Assembly: GCA_036365145.1 (NCBI GenBank)
Contig: JAEOAD010000004.1
Span: forward strand, 50,495,001 to 50,559,000
Direction: 5' to 3'
Source: Orientallactaga sibirica
Taxonomy: Eukaryota > Chordata > Mammalia > Rodentia > Dipodidae
DNA: 64,000 bases
Below, in pieces: positions 43,554 to 55,265 of this stretch; position 1 is the stretch's first letter, and every line of letters begins with the position of its first letter. A model generated the notes under the pieces. The model had not been told where the DNA came from, did no database searches, and saw only the letters and a list, made by a program, of their open reading frames with translations. The position numbers and the translations under genes were made by a program.

Positions 43554-43915
43554 TGTATTCGTCATTTGTTTTCTGTTACTGAGACAAATATATGTCAGAA
43601 GCAGCTTAAACAAGGGGAGATTTATTTTTGCTTAAGGCTTCACGGATTAGTCTGTCATGGAAGGGAAGGCCTTGCACCAACTAACTACCACAGCACAAGC
43701 TCAGGCAACAGCTACTACTATCTTGGTGGATGAGGAAGCTGAGAGGTCCAGCCTGAGCTTTGTTGCTCTATACCTCTCAATGGCCACTTCTACCAGCCAG
43801 GCCTCCCCCCCCCCCCCCCAAATTTTTCATAATGTCCCCAAACTGCCACCGGCGAGGGACCAAATTTTCAAACACATGGACCTAAGAGGGACATTTTCAT
43901 TTTCAAACCATAACA
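43554..43915 (-). mobile_element. MaLR-like LTR
   Basis: Reverse-complement LTR: TGTATTCGTCATTTG start, 'TTTCTGTTACTGAGACAAA', then 'GACATTTTCATTTTCAAACC' and ATAACA end. A poly-C run lies at 43806-43819. The 90-residue frame inside is incidental. Confidence 0.72.
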
Positions 43916-44076
43916 AAAGGGAAAGATAGTAAGAGCAGAAGCAGGCTGATGTAAACATATGTGACAGAGACAGAACATGAAGTTCAATAAGTATTCCGGC
44001 CTAATGGAGAGTGTTCCTGTTCCTTCCAGCACAAAAATAGCTCCAACTCCTTTGTCTTTAAAAACCAATAGTTAGA

Positions 44077-44310
44077 GGCTAGAGAGTTGGTTCAGCAGGT
44101 AAGACACTTGCCTGCAAACTTTAAAGACCAACTTTCGATTCCCCATTACCCACATAAAGCCAGATGCACAAAGTGGAACGTGAATGTGGAGTTTGTTTGC
44201 ATTGGTGGGAGGCCCTGGCATGCCCATTCTCTCAATCTCTCTCTCTTTATCTCTCTCTTCCTCTCCTCTCCCCTTTCAAATGAATAAATAAAAACATAAA
44301 AAATAATTAT
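44077..44310 (+). mobile_element. DIP/B2-like SINE, older variant
   Basis: 'GAGGCTAGAGAGTTGGTTCAG', 'CACATAAAGCCAGATGCAC', and CT and (AAATA)n tracts. Confidence 0.88.
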
Positions 44311-44690
44311 TAAATGTAATAATATCACACTAAGAATGAAATTCTATAACTTGTCTGCAAGGCAGTATTTGTCAGCTTCTCCTGGACTCCCTTGGTATTC
44401 CTCCTCTGCTATTACTATGTAGGTACTGACCTGTCTAGGCTTTTCCCTTCCTTAAGGATGCAAATAGAAAACCAGTACTGGAGATGTTGATGTAGCCTCC
44501 AAAATATGTGAGAAATTATTGAATATTCAAAATGGCTCTGGTTCTCACATAGTAGCTAGGTGAAGTAAATCAACATGAAGTGTGTAATGTGGGAACTGGG
44601 AGACTGGGATCACGGGGAGCTAAAACTCTGCTAGTGCCAAAGAACTTTTAAAAATTATTCATAAAGAAGACTTAAAATGGTGTCACCTTG
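44311..44690. other. Unannotated DNA
   Basis: No recognised feature. Confidence 0.5.
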
Positions 44691-44875
44691 GGCTGGAGAG
44701 ATGGCTCAGCACTGAACACTTACCTGAAGAGCCAATAAACTCAAGATTGATTCCCAAGGGCCCACGTAAACCAGATACACAAGGTGGCACATGAATCTGT
44801 AGTTTGTTGGCAGTGGCTGAAGGCCTTGGTGCACTCTATCCTCACCCCCAAATAAATAAATATTTAAATAACTTC
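44691..44875 (+). mobile_element. DIP/B2-like SINE, short CT tract
   Basis: 'GGGCTGGAGAGATGGCTCAG' and 'CCAGATACACAAGGTGGCAC' followed by a very short pyrimidine section and (AAATA)n. Confidence 0.9.
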
Positions 44876-45034
44876 TTTCATATTAAAAAAATATGAAGTA
44901 TTACCTTATTTTCTTTGTTATAAGAGATTATGGAATTATCAGCTGAGAAAAAAAAGAAAGAAAAAAAAGAAGACACGATTCCATCATATCCCCCATTCCG
45001 AGAGGCCATCCCTTTCTCCTTACCTAGGAACACA

Positions 45035-45235
45035 TGGACAAACAAGTTGGGTCACTATGCACAGAGACTTGGCTTATCCCCATAATTTTTGACTACCCCA
45101 CAGTGCAAGACCCACATTCCCCATTGATGAGGGCCCCTTTGGAGGGGGGAGGACAGAGAGGAGGATAATGGAGTCACCAATATGAATGTAAAATTAGAAT
45201 AATATAAACAAAATAATAAATTATTTTTAAAAAAT
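45035..45235 (+). mobile_element. LINE-1 3' UTR, short
   Basis: Only the last 200 bp: 'ACTATGCACAGAGACTTGGC', 'CCCATTGATGAGGGCC', 'GAGGATAATGGAGTCACC' and the AATATAAACAAAATAA tail. Confidence 0.8.
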
Positions 45236-45839
45236 CATGTGATCTCCGCAAAACAAATGACAAAGTATATGGTGTGCTGAGGAGCTAGGGAAGTTGGAGT
45301 TGATGGGCTCAAATATATCTCTAACAACTTGAGCTTGAGTCCTAACACAGCATCTACTTTACGTGAAGCATTCATCCAGTTACAAACATTCATCTACTAT
45401 TCTAAATTCAACTAATATCCCCACTCTCACTTGCCAGGAGGGATGGGCTTTCTAATATGTCAGTAAAATAAGAACTGGAAGAGTGGACTCCTTGGGATGG
45501 AGACTTTAATCTTCACTGAAGTGTGGAGCTTATTGTGTGGACGTGGGAGGAACTTGAGTAAAGAATATGTGCAATAAGGAGTAGTGTTTCATTTAATTAT
45601 TTTATAGGGTAGCTGATGCTTTTTTCAACCATCTCTCTGTTTTACACTTAATTATGGAAAATATTGTGACTTCCATAGTAATCTAGTTTTGTAATGAGAA
45701 TAAAACTCTTAACCTCAATAATCCAAGATTAGCCATAAATTTAAATTTGACCAAAAAAGCTCAGATCTCACTATATATTTGTCTATTTTCATCAAGACTA
45801 TGAGGCAATATTTTCTTTGTTTTTGTGTTTTGTTTTATT
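45236..45839. other. Unannotated DNA
   Basis: No recognised feature. Confidence 0.5.
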
Positions 45840-45990
45840 ATTTTTATTATTATTTTGAGGTAGGGTCCCACTCTAGACCAGGCTAACTTAGAACTTACTC
45901 TGTTGCGCAAAGTGACCTCAAACTCATAGTGATCTTCCTACCTCTGCCTCCAGGGTGCTGGGATTGAAGGTGTGTGCCACCATGTCTGGC
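45840..45990 (-). mobile_element. B1 SINE
   Basis: 'TTTTGAGGTAGGGTCCCACT', 'CTGCCTCCAGGGTGCTGGG' and 'GTGCCACCATGTCTGGCC'. Confidence 0.93.
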
Positions 45991-47585
45991 CCTTCCTCCA
46001 TAATGTGAAGATGCATTTTTGATAGAGTTGGGCATCAAGAACATATACACACATGATAGTGTGTGCTGGTGACTATCCTCCATTCTCTTTCATCTCATCT
46101 ACATGAAGTTCTTTCGGTTTAGTTTTGTTTTGTTTCGACAGCCACCCTTTCTCCTATCTGCCTGTTGTTGTCGTTGGGAGCAGCTACCTTACCACTAGTC
46201 TAGACTGGATCAGGTTGAACTGTGAGGAATCTACTGTCTTGTCGGTGATTGATTGGAGAATGTACATGTGACCCATTTGAAACAATGAAATATGAGAAGT
46301 TTTCTGAAGGTCTGTGACATAATAGATTTCTTACTTTCTGAAAATAACTTATGAAATGACCTTTGTCAATTCTTTGTGATTACCATGATTTGTTGTGAAG
46401 TCTGGGACAGTTCTGTGGACTTAATAACACTCTGCATAAAGCAGGGAGAGCCTAAGTAACTGCTAGATAATAGATGAGACATCACACAATATCCAGTTAT
46501 TTTAATCTATAATAAATATCAAGTTTTTTTTTTGTTTAAGCCAGCTTTATATTGTTTCTAAAGGCATATAAATGATAGAATAAAGCAATTTTTCTAAATA
46601 TGTGACAGTTGTTTCCATACAAGTATTTCTTTCCATTTTTTTTTGTTTTGTTTTGTTTTTTGTCACAAGTGTTTGGAAGATCTGAGAGTAGATTTTTTAA
46701 AAAAATTATTCTAAAATTTATCTTTGTTTTCTGGCTTTTTCTTTAATCCCATATAGATATGGAGACTGTGTATTCTTGATGCCAAGAAGTGAAAAATTAA
46801 TTTCTACTGGAAACTGAACTTTGGACTTCTCTATCTCAAAACTTAGAAGTAGAAACTTTTATCACTTCAGCTATAGAGAAAAAATTAATAGATTTTTGTC
46901 TTTTATGTTGATTTCTCTTAAAGAGGTCTTGTCACACACTAAAAATGTAATTTGATGCTTTCTTTTCCCTTTCATTTCTTGTCATGGATTTTCTATGGAC
47001 TAGTTACTTCAATTTGAGAGCTCAAAGAGTTCTAAACATTATCTACTGCACAGTGGAATTCCTGTTCATAAGAAGATGAAGTGCTATTGGAAAACCAATA
47101 TATCATGATCTAGTTTGGTATTAATTTGAATTAATCTATCTAGCTGTCATGAGGCTATTTATACAGTTCAAGCCTCTCCTTTCCTGGCATCATCATACAT
47201 CAAACCGGGGTGCCACAGAAATCTATTTGCAGATTTAAAAAATAAAATAGCTGTTTATTGAAATATTAAAACACAAGATACTGTTCCATGCACTGATGAG
47301 GAAAGAAGTTGGCCCATAGGGAATTGCTTATAAAATGTCAATGACAATGACCTTAAACAAAAGAGATGATAGATCAATGATGGCAAAGTGATGACAAATG
47401 CAGACAAATACTGAAGCAAAACAAAAGACAGAGCTGAACTTGAGGTTTTAGTGTCTATTTTGCATGTATTTAGGGTTTTTTATTTTTGCTGTTTGTTTTA
47501 GGGTGCAGTTAGTATAAAACCACATAACTTCAATATCTTAACAGAAAGAATAAATATGTTATGTTCATTTTAATTGATATCACAT

Positions 47586-47589
<4 letters not shown>
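45991..47589. other. Unannotated DNA, about 1.6 kb
   Basis: Mostly AT-rich unique-looking sequence. A block near 46140-46310 is less AT-rich and could be a decayed ancient repeat, but I cannot name it. No coding frame. Confidence 0.45.
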
Positions 47590-47590
<1 letters not shown>

Positions 47591-47624
<34 letters not shown>

Positions 47625-47700
47625 GCCAGAGCTGAGGATCAAACTCATCACCTCATACATGTTAAACAAGTCCTCTACCTCTGACTTACATCCAAGGACC
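47591..47700 (-). mobile_element. ID SINE with long poly-A tail
   Basis: A 33-base uninterrupted poly-T (the tail on the minus strand) at 47591-47623 is followed by 'CAGAGCTGAGGATCAAACTC' and 'GTTAAACAAGTCCTCTACC', a reverse-complement ID. The long tail contrasts with the mutated body. Confidence 0.65.
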
Positions 47701-48970
47701 CACATGATGGAGTGTCTTCTTGGGTTGGAAGTAGAAAATCTCTCAAAAAAATTAACTGATTAGCTGTTGAAAAAATGTAGAAACATTGAGATGCCACCAG
47801 TTAGGGAAAACTTTTTGGTCTTTAGGTAGATTGGCTATGATTATACAAGGCAGCATTACATTTCCTCTTCTTGGATGAATTCCAACTTAATTTCAGTACT
47901 TGAAATTTATCTGGAGGAAAGTTTCAAGCAAGATTCCATGTGTGAAAGTTTGATTTATAAGACTGCCTTCTAGCCAATTTTTTTTTCAATTGCAAGGTGT
48001 TTTTGAGACTTTGTTTCAAAATGTTGAACCCTAAAATAGCTATGTCAAATGCAGCATTAGCATGCAATTATTATTCTGTTTTTACCAAAAGAAAATAAGA
48101 AATACTTAGGCTTGCTTTTTATTTCCACAACCAAACCTCTATGTAAGGTAGCAGCTGTGTACATGTCAAAATTTTAGGATTGCTCCTACTGATGTCATTA
48201 TTTGTAGTTTGACAAATGCTGTTCTCTTTGTGTCAACACAGTCTCGGAGACCAGGAGGTACCTTTTCACATGTCCAAAGGGTGTGTAGTTTTTCTAAATT
48301 TTGTTTCACACTTAAGTATACTCACTAGTTGTATGAATCACATTTTAATCACAGATTCATGAACATGGTTGAGTGCCTAAAAGTAAATTAACTGTGTAAT
48401 TAACTGTGGCATGAATACAACAGGAAATGGATTTAAAGAAAATTAATTGACTTGGAGTAAGCATCCAATATAGTACAACTTGTGAGAGCATAGAAACGAC
48501 TATTTTATGGCAGATTTTTTTATTCTTGTATTGACAAGGTCCTGAAACAGAGTGTCAAACATACTTACACATTCTTTAGGAAATCATAGTGGTCTGTTCA
48601 TCACTTGCCAGCATTTCAGTAGCTGTTGGCCATAGCAGTCAGTAAATTCACCTATATATTTGAAAATGATCATTTCTATAATATATACTTTAATATCTTA
48701 TGCATGAAGAAAATTAATCTAAGTTTCAGAGAGATAGCAACAACATATCAATTGCTATGATCACAAATCCTGTCCTCTAGTTGACAGTGAGATAGACAAG
48801 AAAGAATAATTATAAATTGACCCAAACCAGAAAACAGAACAAAGGAAATAGAGAGTATGTTTTGGGCTAGATGGCTGGGTATGGCCTCTCAAGTGAGGAA
48901 GTATGTGAACATGAAATGGTGTTAGGGGTTCAGGAAAATCCTTGAACTCCAAACCCTAGGTTTGTGTCTA
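47701..48970. other. Unannotated AT-rich DNA
   Basis: About 1.3 kb without a recognised gene or repeat. Confidence 0.5.
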
Positions 48971-48974
48971 TGTT

Positions 48975-49990
48975 TTTATTTTTTTTATTTTTAATTTTTA
49001 TTATTGACAACTTCCATAATTATAGACAATAAGCCATGATTATTCCATCTCTCCTCACTTTCCCCTTCACAACTTCACTCTCTATCATATTCCATCCCAC
49101 TCTCAGTCTCTCTTTTATTTTGATTCCATCATCTTTTCCTACTATATTAGTGTAGATAGTACCAGGCACTGCAAGGTCATGGATATCCAGGCCATTTTGT
49201 GTCCGGAAGTGTTCATTGTAAGCAGTCTTACCCTTCCTTTGGCTCTTACATTCTTCTGCCACATTTTCCACAATGGACTGTGAGCCTTTGAGTCATGCTG
49301 CCTTTTGAGCCATCCCTGGGGTCACCTCCTCTGAAAAGAGAAGCTTCCCTAACCAAAAGTGAGTAGAATTAATGTATGCATATAAACATTAAGAAAAGTG
49401 CTTAATAGGCAGTTTGGTGAGCATAATATATGCATTTAAGTGGACACCAGTAGGCATTATACACCTAGGGCTCATGACTTCCCTCAGCATAGGTGTTCAG
49501 TATCAGGCATGTATTCCCTCCTACGGAGCAGACCTCCAGTCCAATTAAAGAGTGTTTGGTTTCCCCATAACAGACATGCCACTATTTCTCCCATCGGCTC
49601 CTTTGGCATGGCTAGCCCAATTTAAGGCTTGCAGTGTCCTCTGTTGTTATGTCCACTGATGACTTCTTTCTCTCCAATGGAGCTGCATGCAGCATAGCTT
49701 TTTGTGGCTTTCTGTCAGCTGGTCTAAGAGAGGAGATTTTCAGCTCAGCTCCAACAAGATTTCTCAGTGACCTTGCAGCCCAAGCATGTGCAGTCTTCAG
49801 CAATAGAGTCTTATCATCTATTCCTGGTGGGAAAACAAGAGCCTCAACAATGGCCTGTAATGTTTTGGAGGCATCAGGGACCTCCCTTGCCAACAACTCA
49901 CTGGCACTGAAAATTTTCTAGTCATGATCTATGGCTTCTGGATGTGCCTTTGTCTAAAAAAATACATTTCCATGTGACAAAATCTAAGAG
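48975..49990 (-). mobile_element. LINE-1 3' UTR, long copy
   Basis: Reverse complement: 'TTTTTATTATTGACAACTTCC', 'GACAATAAGCCATGATTATT', 'CTTTGGCTCTTACATTCTTC', 'ACAATGGACTGTGAGCC', then further upstream 3' UTR with 'TTTCTCAGTGACCTTGCAGC', also found near 57955 ('TTTCTCAGTGACCTTACCAC'). Overlapping 94- and 95-residue frames at 49612-49921 lie in this UTR; they are not conserved as frames in the second copy as far as I can see. Confidence 0.7.
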
Positions 49991-50101
49991 GTTATGAATA
50001 AGTCATATGGTTTGTGTCTACTTTTAATGAAAGAATTGAATTGAGTAAGACTGATGAAGATAATTATTAAATTATTATATTTATTTAGGGAAGTACAAAA
50101 C

Positions 50102-50447
50102 TGTTGCAGTTAGGTTCACATTGCTGGTAGAAATCACCCAACCAAGAGCAGCTTTTGTGAGATAAAGGGTTCATTTTGGCTTCGAGACTCAAGGGGAAGA
50201 TCCACGATGACAGATAAAATGATGATATGAGCAGAGGGTGAACATCACTCCCTCACCAACATCAGATGGACAACAGGAACAGGACAGCGTGCCAAACACT
50301 GGCAAGGGGAAACTGGCTATAATGCCTATAGGCCCACCCCCAACAATATACTGCCTCCAGGAGGCATTAATTCCCAATTCTCCATCAACTAGGAACCTAG
50401 CATTCAGAACACTTAAGTTCATGGGGGACATCTGAATCAAACCACCA
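50102..50447 (-). repeat. LTR copy 1 of the array
   Basis: Starts TGTTGCAGTTAGG and ends ATCAAACCACCA. It differs from copy 2 by scattered bases and single-base indels. Confidence 0.88.
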
Positions 50448-51556
50448 TATTCCACCTCTGGTCCCCATAAACCGATAACCATACATGATGTAAAATGCAA
50501 TGCATCCATCCAACTTTAAAAGTTTTTATCAATTTCAATGATGTTCATACATCCCCATAACCCAAACAATAACTTCAAAAAACACATAATGGCACAAAAT
50601 AAATATTCACACTGCAAAAGATGGCATTGGGTATAGCAAGGAAATATTCAGCAAATACAAGATTTAAAACAACCAAGGAAAACAGCAAACTTTGTAGCTC
50701 CAAGTCCAATAATTCTAACCAGTAACAAGTCTCTGGAGTTCCAATTCTGCCCCTCCAGCTAGGCTACTCACAGTCCTGGAACACTTCATCCATGGCTGGC
50801 AGATTTCCTTAGCAGCCATCTCATGGTCCCAGAATCTCCACTGGTTCTCCACTGCAATCCATAGTTCATCCTCACAGCTCCACCGGCTCTCCATGCAGGC
50901 ATCCAGCAAACCTGCTTCATACTGCCCATGGCTGTTTCCAAAACACAAGACCACATTGCAAGCTCAATGACCCCTTCTTTCCTGCATTTCTTATAGTTCA
51001 AATTACCAGGTAGGGTGCCAGTTTGCTACTCCAGGGGGGATAAAGCAGACTTTGAAGAATAGGACACTGCTTGAGCACTCAGGCCCCTTCAAAAGAGTCT
51101 ACATTCTTCCTTTTGCCCCAGTGCAGGTCAGCTGCCCAAACTCAAAGTTTGTAATCTCTCAGTTGCAGCTGCACAGGCAGCAGTTTTGGCCTAAAGGTTT
51201 CTTTCTGTGCCATACCCCTCTGCACATACCAGTCTGTTTCTACACAAAGCAACCCTACAATCAGGACATGGCCATAACATCAAGCCTCTAACACAAACTG
51301 TTTCTAGCCCAGTCCAGGCAAAGCTCTTTCTCACCCTCATAAGCCAAACCTCACAGTCCATAGTTCTTACTGCATTCAGGTCTTGCAACTCTGATGAGAA
51401 TAGTTCATAAAGCTGTACTTACAGCACTGCAAGGTGTCTCTTAGGCCAAGGTTTCAAATCCTTCCACATTCCTCTTGAAAGTCAGCTCCAGAAGGCCAAA
51501 GCCGCACAGTCAGGTGTCTGACAGCAAATGACACCACTCCTATGTACCAACATCAC
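50448..51556 (-). repeat. MaLR-like internal region, copy 1
   Basis: About 1.1 kb. Includes 'GTTTCCAAAACACAAGACC' near 50935 and 'GAAGAATAGGACACTGC' near 51054, both also at +1454. Short frames in it (79, 71, 79 residues) recur in copy 2 only because the DNA is duplicated; none resembles a retroviral protein. Confidence 0.85.
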
Positions 51557-51901
51557 TGTTGCAGTCAGGTTTGCATTGCTGGTAGAAATCACCCAAATCC
51601 AAGAGCAGCTTTTGTGAGATAAAGGGTTCATTTTGGCTTGAGACTCAAGGGAAGATCCACGATGACAGATAAAATGATGATATGAGCAGAGGGTGAACAT
51701 CACTCCCTCACCAACATCAGATGGACAACAGGAACAGGACAGCGTGCCAAACACTGCAAGGGGAAACTGGCTATAATGCCTATAGGCCCACCCCCAACAA
51801 TATACTGCCTCCAGGAGGCATTAATTCCCAATTCTCCATCAACTAGGAACCTAGCATTCAGAACACTTAAGTTCATGGGGGACATCTGAATCAAACCACC
51901 A
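51557..51901 (-). repeat. LTR copy 2 of the array (shared LTR)
   Basis: Starts TGTTGCAGTCAGG and ends ATCAAACCACCA. It joins both internal regions without extra sequence. Confidence 0.88.
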
Positions 51902-53016
51902 TATTCCACCTCTGGTCCCCATAAACCGATAACCATACATGATGTAAAATGCAATGCATCCATCCAACTTTAAAAGTTTTTATCAATTTCAATGATGTTC
52001 ATACATCCCCATAACCCAAACAATAACTTCAAAAAACACATAATGGCACAAAATAAATATTCACACTGCAAAAGATGGCATTGGGTATAGCAAGGAAATA
52101 TTCAGCAAATACAAGATTTAAAACAACCAAGGAAAACAGCAAACTTTGTAGCTCCAAGTCCAATAATTCTAACCAGTAACAAGTCTCTGGAGTTCCAATT
52201 CTGCCCCTCCAGCTAGGCTACTCACAGTCCTGGAACACTTCATCCATGGCTGGCAGATTTCCTTAGCAGCCATCTCATGGTCCCAGAATCTCCACTGGTT
52301 CTCCACTGCAATCCATAGTTCATCCTCACAGCTCCACCGGCTCTCCATGCAGGCATCCAGCAAACCTGCTTCATACTGCCCATGGCTGTTTCCAAAACAC
52401 AAGACCACATTGCAAGCTCAATGACCCCTTCTTTCCTGCATTTCTTATAGTTCAAATTACCAGGTAGGGTGCCAGTTTGCTACTCCAGGGGGGATAAAGC
52501 AGACTTTGAAGAATAGGACACTGCTTGAGCACTCAGGCCCCTTCAAAAGAGTCTACATTCTTCCTTTTGCCCCAGTGCAGGTCAGCTGCCCAAACTCAAA
52601 GTTTGTAATCTCTCAGTTGCAGCTGCACAGGCAGCAGTTTTGGCCTAAAGGTTTCTTTCTGTGCCATACCCCTCTGCACATACCAGTCTGTTTCTACACA
52701 AAGCAACCCTACAAAACTTCTCAGGACATGGCCATAACATCAAGCCTCTAACACAAACTGTTTCTAGCCCAGTCCAGGCAAAGCTCTTTCTCACCCTCAT
52801 AAGCCAAACCTCACAGTCCATAGTTCTTACTGCATTCAGGTCTTGCAACTCTGATGAGAATAGTTCATAAAGTTGTACTTACAGCACTGCAAGGTGTCTC
52901 TTAGGCCAAGGTTTCAAATCCTTCCACATTCCTCTTGAAAGTCAGCTCCAGAAGGCCAAAGCCGCACAGTCAGGTGTCTGACAGCAAATGACACCACTCC
53001 TATGTACCAACATCAC
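51902..53016 (-). repeat. MaLR-like internal region, copy 2
   Basis: Matches copy 1 at offset 1454. Clearest difference: CTACAATCAGGAC (near 51255) is CTACAAAACTTCTCAGGAC (near 52709), a 6-base indel. Confidence 0.85.
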
Positions 53017-53385
53017 TGTTGCAGTCAGGTTTGCATTGCTGGTAGAAATCACCCAACCAAGAGCAGCTTTTGGGGGAAAAAAAAAAAAAAAAAAAAAAAA
53101 GTTGGTTTTTGCTTACAAACTCGAGGGGAAGCTCCATGATGGCAGGGAAAACAACGACATGAGCAGAGGGTGGACATCGACATCACTTCCTGGCCAATAT
53201 CACCTGCTCAACAGGAACAGAAGAGTGTGCCAAACACTGGCATGGGGAAACTGGCTATAATACCCATAAGCCCTCCCCCAACAATACACTGCCTCCAGGG
53301 GGTGCCAATTCCCAAATCTCTGTCATCTGGGAACCTAGCACTCACAACACCTAAGTTTATGGGGGAAATCTGAATCAAAGAACCA
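53017..53385 (-). repeat. LTR copy 3 of the array, diverged
   Basis: Its first about 55 bp match copies 1 and 2 closely; the rest differs at many sites and carries a 22-base A run at 53079-53100. It resembles the LTRs at 2034-4114 about as well as those of its own array. Confidence 0.82.
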
Positions 53386-54050
53386 AGGGAAGGAAAATGA
53401 ATTGCTCACTTGGTGTGAGAGCCCATATGGTGGGTCTGGAAAAACCATAAAAACAGAGGAAAAAACAAAAAGTAAAAAGGAGCTCCTGCCATGTGGAGGG
53501 CAGGATAACATAGAGAGCCCATGTGGGAAGCAGTAGTGAAGGGGAGACACCAGAAGTGATTAACATGCCATGGAGAGAAGTTTCCCTGCCCTGGTAAAAT
53601 GTATTTATAACCTTATGGTGGTGGGCCCTACCTTCTGACTCAGGTAAGCCAGAGAGATAGCTGATTTGTCTAGATAGGTGCTGTTTCAGGAAGAGGCTAG
53701 CCATGATGCCAACTTCTGAGGGCTAAATTTGACCAACCATAGTGCCAGGATTAGCAAAAGGGACCTCCCTCTCAGCATACGCCTAGGTTGTTTGTGGAAA
53801 AACAGATCTCCTTTAGGCAATAGATATGGAGTCAGATCATCCTTCGATCTCTCGCAAGTGCAGATTGCAGAGGGCAGACATTCCTGCCTTTTCAGTGGCC
53901 CAGTCACTCTAACTGTAACAAAGCTACATGACTCCCTTTCAAACAGACACATAGAATGAGATAGTAAGTTATGCAGGTATTTAAATAAAAAGAGAAGGAA
54001 TAGCAAATGTGAAGTAGGTATGTTATGTCACATTAAAGAAACCAGTTAAG
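53386..54050. other. Unannotated DNA of intermediate GC
   Basis: No family recognised. Overlapping frames on both strands (up to 109 residues) without recognisable domains. Possibly an unrecognised old retroelement flank. Confidence 0.4.
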
Positions 54051-54054
54051 GTTA

Positions 54055-54370
54055 CTGTGGCTGAGACAGAACAAGTGACAAGAAGAAAGGGGTCAGAGAT
54101 ACACTCAGAAAGGAACTGGGTGCCAGATCATGCAGGCCTTTGAAGTTACTGTTCAAGTTTCTAAGTTATGCACTAGAGTTTACTGTTCGTGAAAAGGAAG
54201 CTTGGGATGTGTGCTGATGAAAGCAATGTGATCTCAGTGCGAAAGTGGAACCAGCTGTAGAAGGTGATGAACAATCACGGTCAAAGTGAGGTGAAAGCAC
54301 AGGCCCAAGCAGAGGATGACTGCAAGGGATGTCGAGGAGCAGGGACAGATGAGAACTCACGGCTCCCAAT
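54055..54370 (+). mobile_element. Possible ancient mammalian interspersed repeat
   Basis: 'CAGATCATGCAGGCCTTTG', 'AGCAATGTGATCTCAG' and 'TGGAACCAGCTGTAGAAGG' recall an old mammal-wide repeat with 'AGATCATGTAGGGCCTT ... CATGATCTGAC', whose name I cannot fix from sequence alone. Confidence 0.35.
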
Positions 54371-54659
54371 CCCTGATATTGGAAAGGGAGCATGTGGTGA
54401 TTTTGATTGAACTTATAAGTACATTTAAGGATGTAATTCCAACCCCCTTGTGAATTATTTTTATGGTCTTAGAATATGTAGCACTTTTATTCTATTTTTA
54501 TTGCTATTTACTTTTAGAAATTCAAGATGGATGCATACCTAATGGATCATAATGACTTCTGTGCATCCAGTTAAAATAAAATGTTAGGTACATGTAATCA
54601 CACACACCAATCTCAGCCATTGGGAAGATTGCAAGCACCAGGACAGCTGGATTATATAC

Positions 54660-54815
54660 TGAGATGCTATCTCAAATGAAGAAGAAATATGAAATAAAAC
54701 AAAGAAAGAAGAGAGAGCAAAAGAGAAGGAGAGAGAAAGAAAGAAAGGCAGGAAGGAAGAAAAAAAGAAACGAGGGAGGAAGGGAAAGAAAGAAGGAAGA
54801 AAAAAGGTAAGAAGT
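54660..54815. repeat. Purine-rich (GAAA/GGAA)n tract
   Basis: About 150 bp almost entirely A and G, with imperfect GAAA, GAGA and GGAA units. A homopurine strand of this length can form triplex DNA. Confidence 0.85.
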
Positions 54816-55265
54816 CACAGAAGTATCATACCACAATAAGGTAAAAGAAAGTCAAAAAGAATGAAGAAAGGGAATCTTAACACATAATATAAACATGTAG
54901 TATAAAAGTGATGATAAATCTTCTAGAAGGTGCCAGAGAAAACAATTTACAATGTTGGCTTGGTAAATATTTTGTCTATATGAAACCAAAAGCAAGATCA
55001 ACAAGAAAAAAAAACAACCTCTGATGAATTGGGCTTCTGCAAGATAAATAGCTTCTGTTCTTTAAAGGGCACTGCCTTCATTGTCATTCCAACAGAATGA
55101 AAAGACAAGGCCCAGACTGCAGAAAACATTTACAAATCATATACCTGATAAAGGACTCGCATTCAGAATGTGTAAAGAATCTGTAAAACTCCGAGAAAAT
55201 ACAGAGATCCATTAAAATAGGTGACATGTGTAAAGGGACACTTCTCACATGTGGCTGACAAACGT
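54816..55265 (+). mobile_element. LINE-1 ORF2 C-terminal relic
   Basis: 'GATAAATCTTCTAGAAGGTG', 'AACCAAAAGCAAGATCAACAAG', 'GAATTGGGCTTCTGCAAG' and 'TACCTGATAAAGGACTCGC' follow L1 ORF2 order. Frames broken. The purine tract to its left may have grown from an internal A-rich region. Confidence 0.65.

Larger units (their letters stand above)
50102..53385 (-). mobile_element. Three-LTR MaLR-like array (LTR-int-LTR-int-LTR)
   Basis: LTRs at 50102-50447, 51557-51901 and 53017-53385, all in minus orientation, alternate with two internal regions (50448-51556 and 51902-53016). Each LTR begins on this strand TGTTGCAGT and the first two end CAAACCACCA. The unit repeats every 1454-1460 bp and the two units are almost identical, differing by a few short indels. 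Internal regions have no retroviral frames and match the internal region of the element at 2034-4114. The third LTR is much more diverged and holds a poly-A run at 53079-53100. Such arrays can arise by unequal recombination between LTRs, or the second unit may be an assembly duplicate. Confidence 0.88.

Noticed and set aside
43657..43929. 90-residue plus-strand frame with Thr/Ala-rich start
   Set aside because: Lies inside a MaLR-like LTR and crosses a poly-C run.
49612..49921. Overlapping 94- and 95-residue frames on opposite strands
   Set aside because: Within an L1 3' UTR; the homologous segment near 57.9 kb does not appear to keep either frame.
50189..52848. Paired frames repeated at 1454-bp offset, at first suggesting duplicated genes
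   Set aside because: They are LTR and internal sequence of a non-coding retroelement duplicated as DNA; the frames match no retroviral or cellular family I know.
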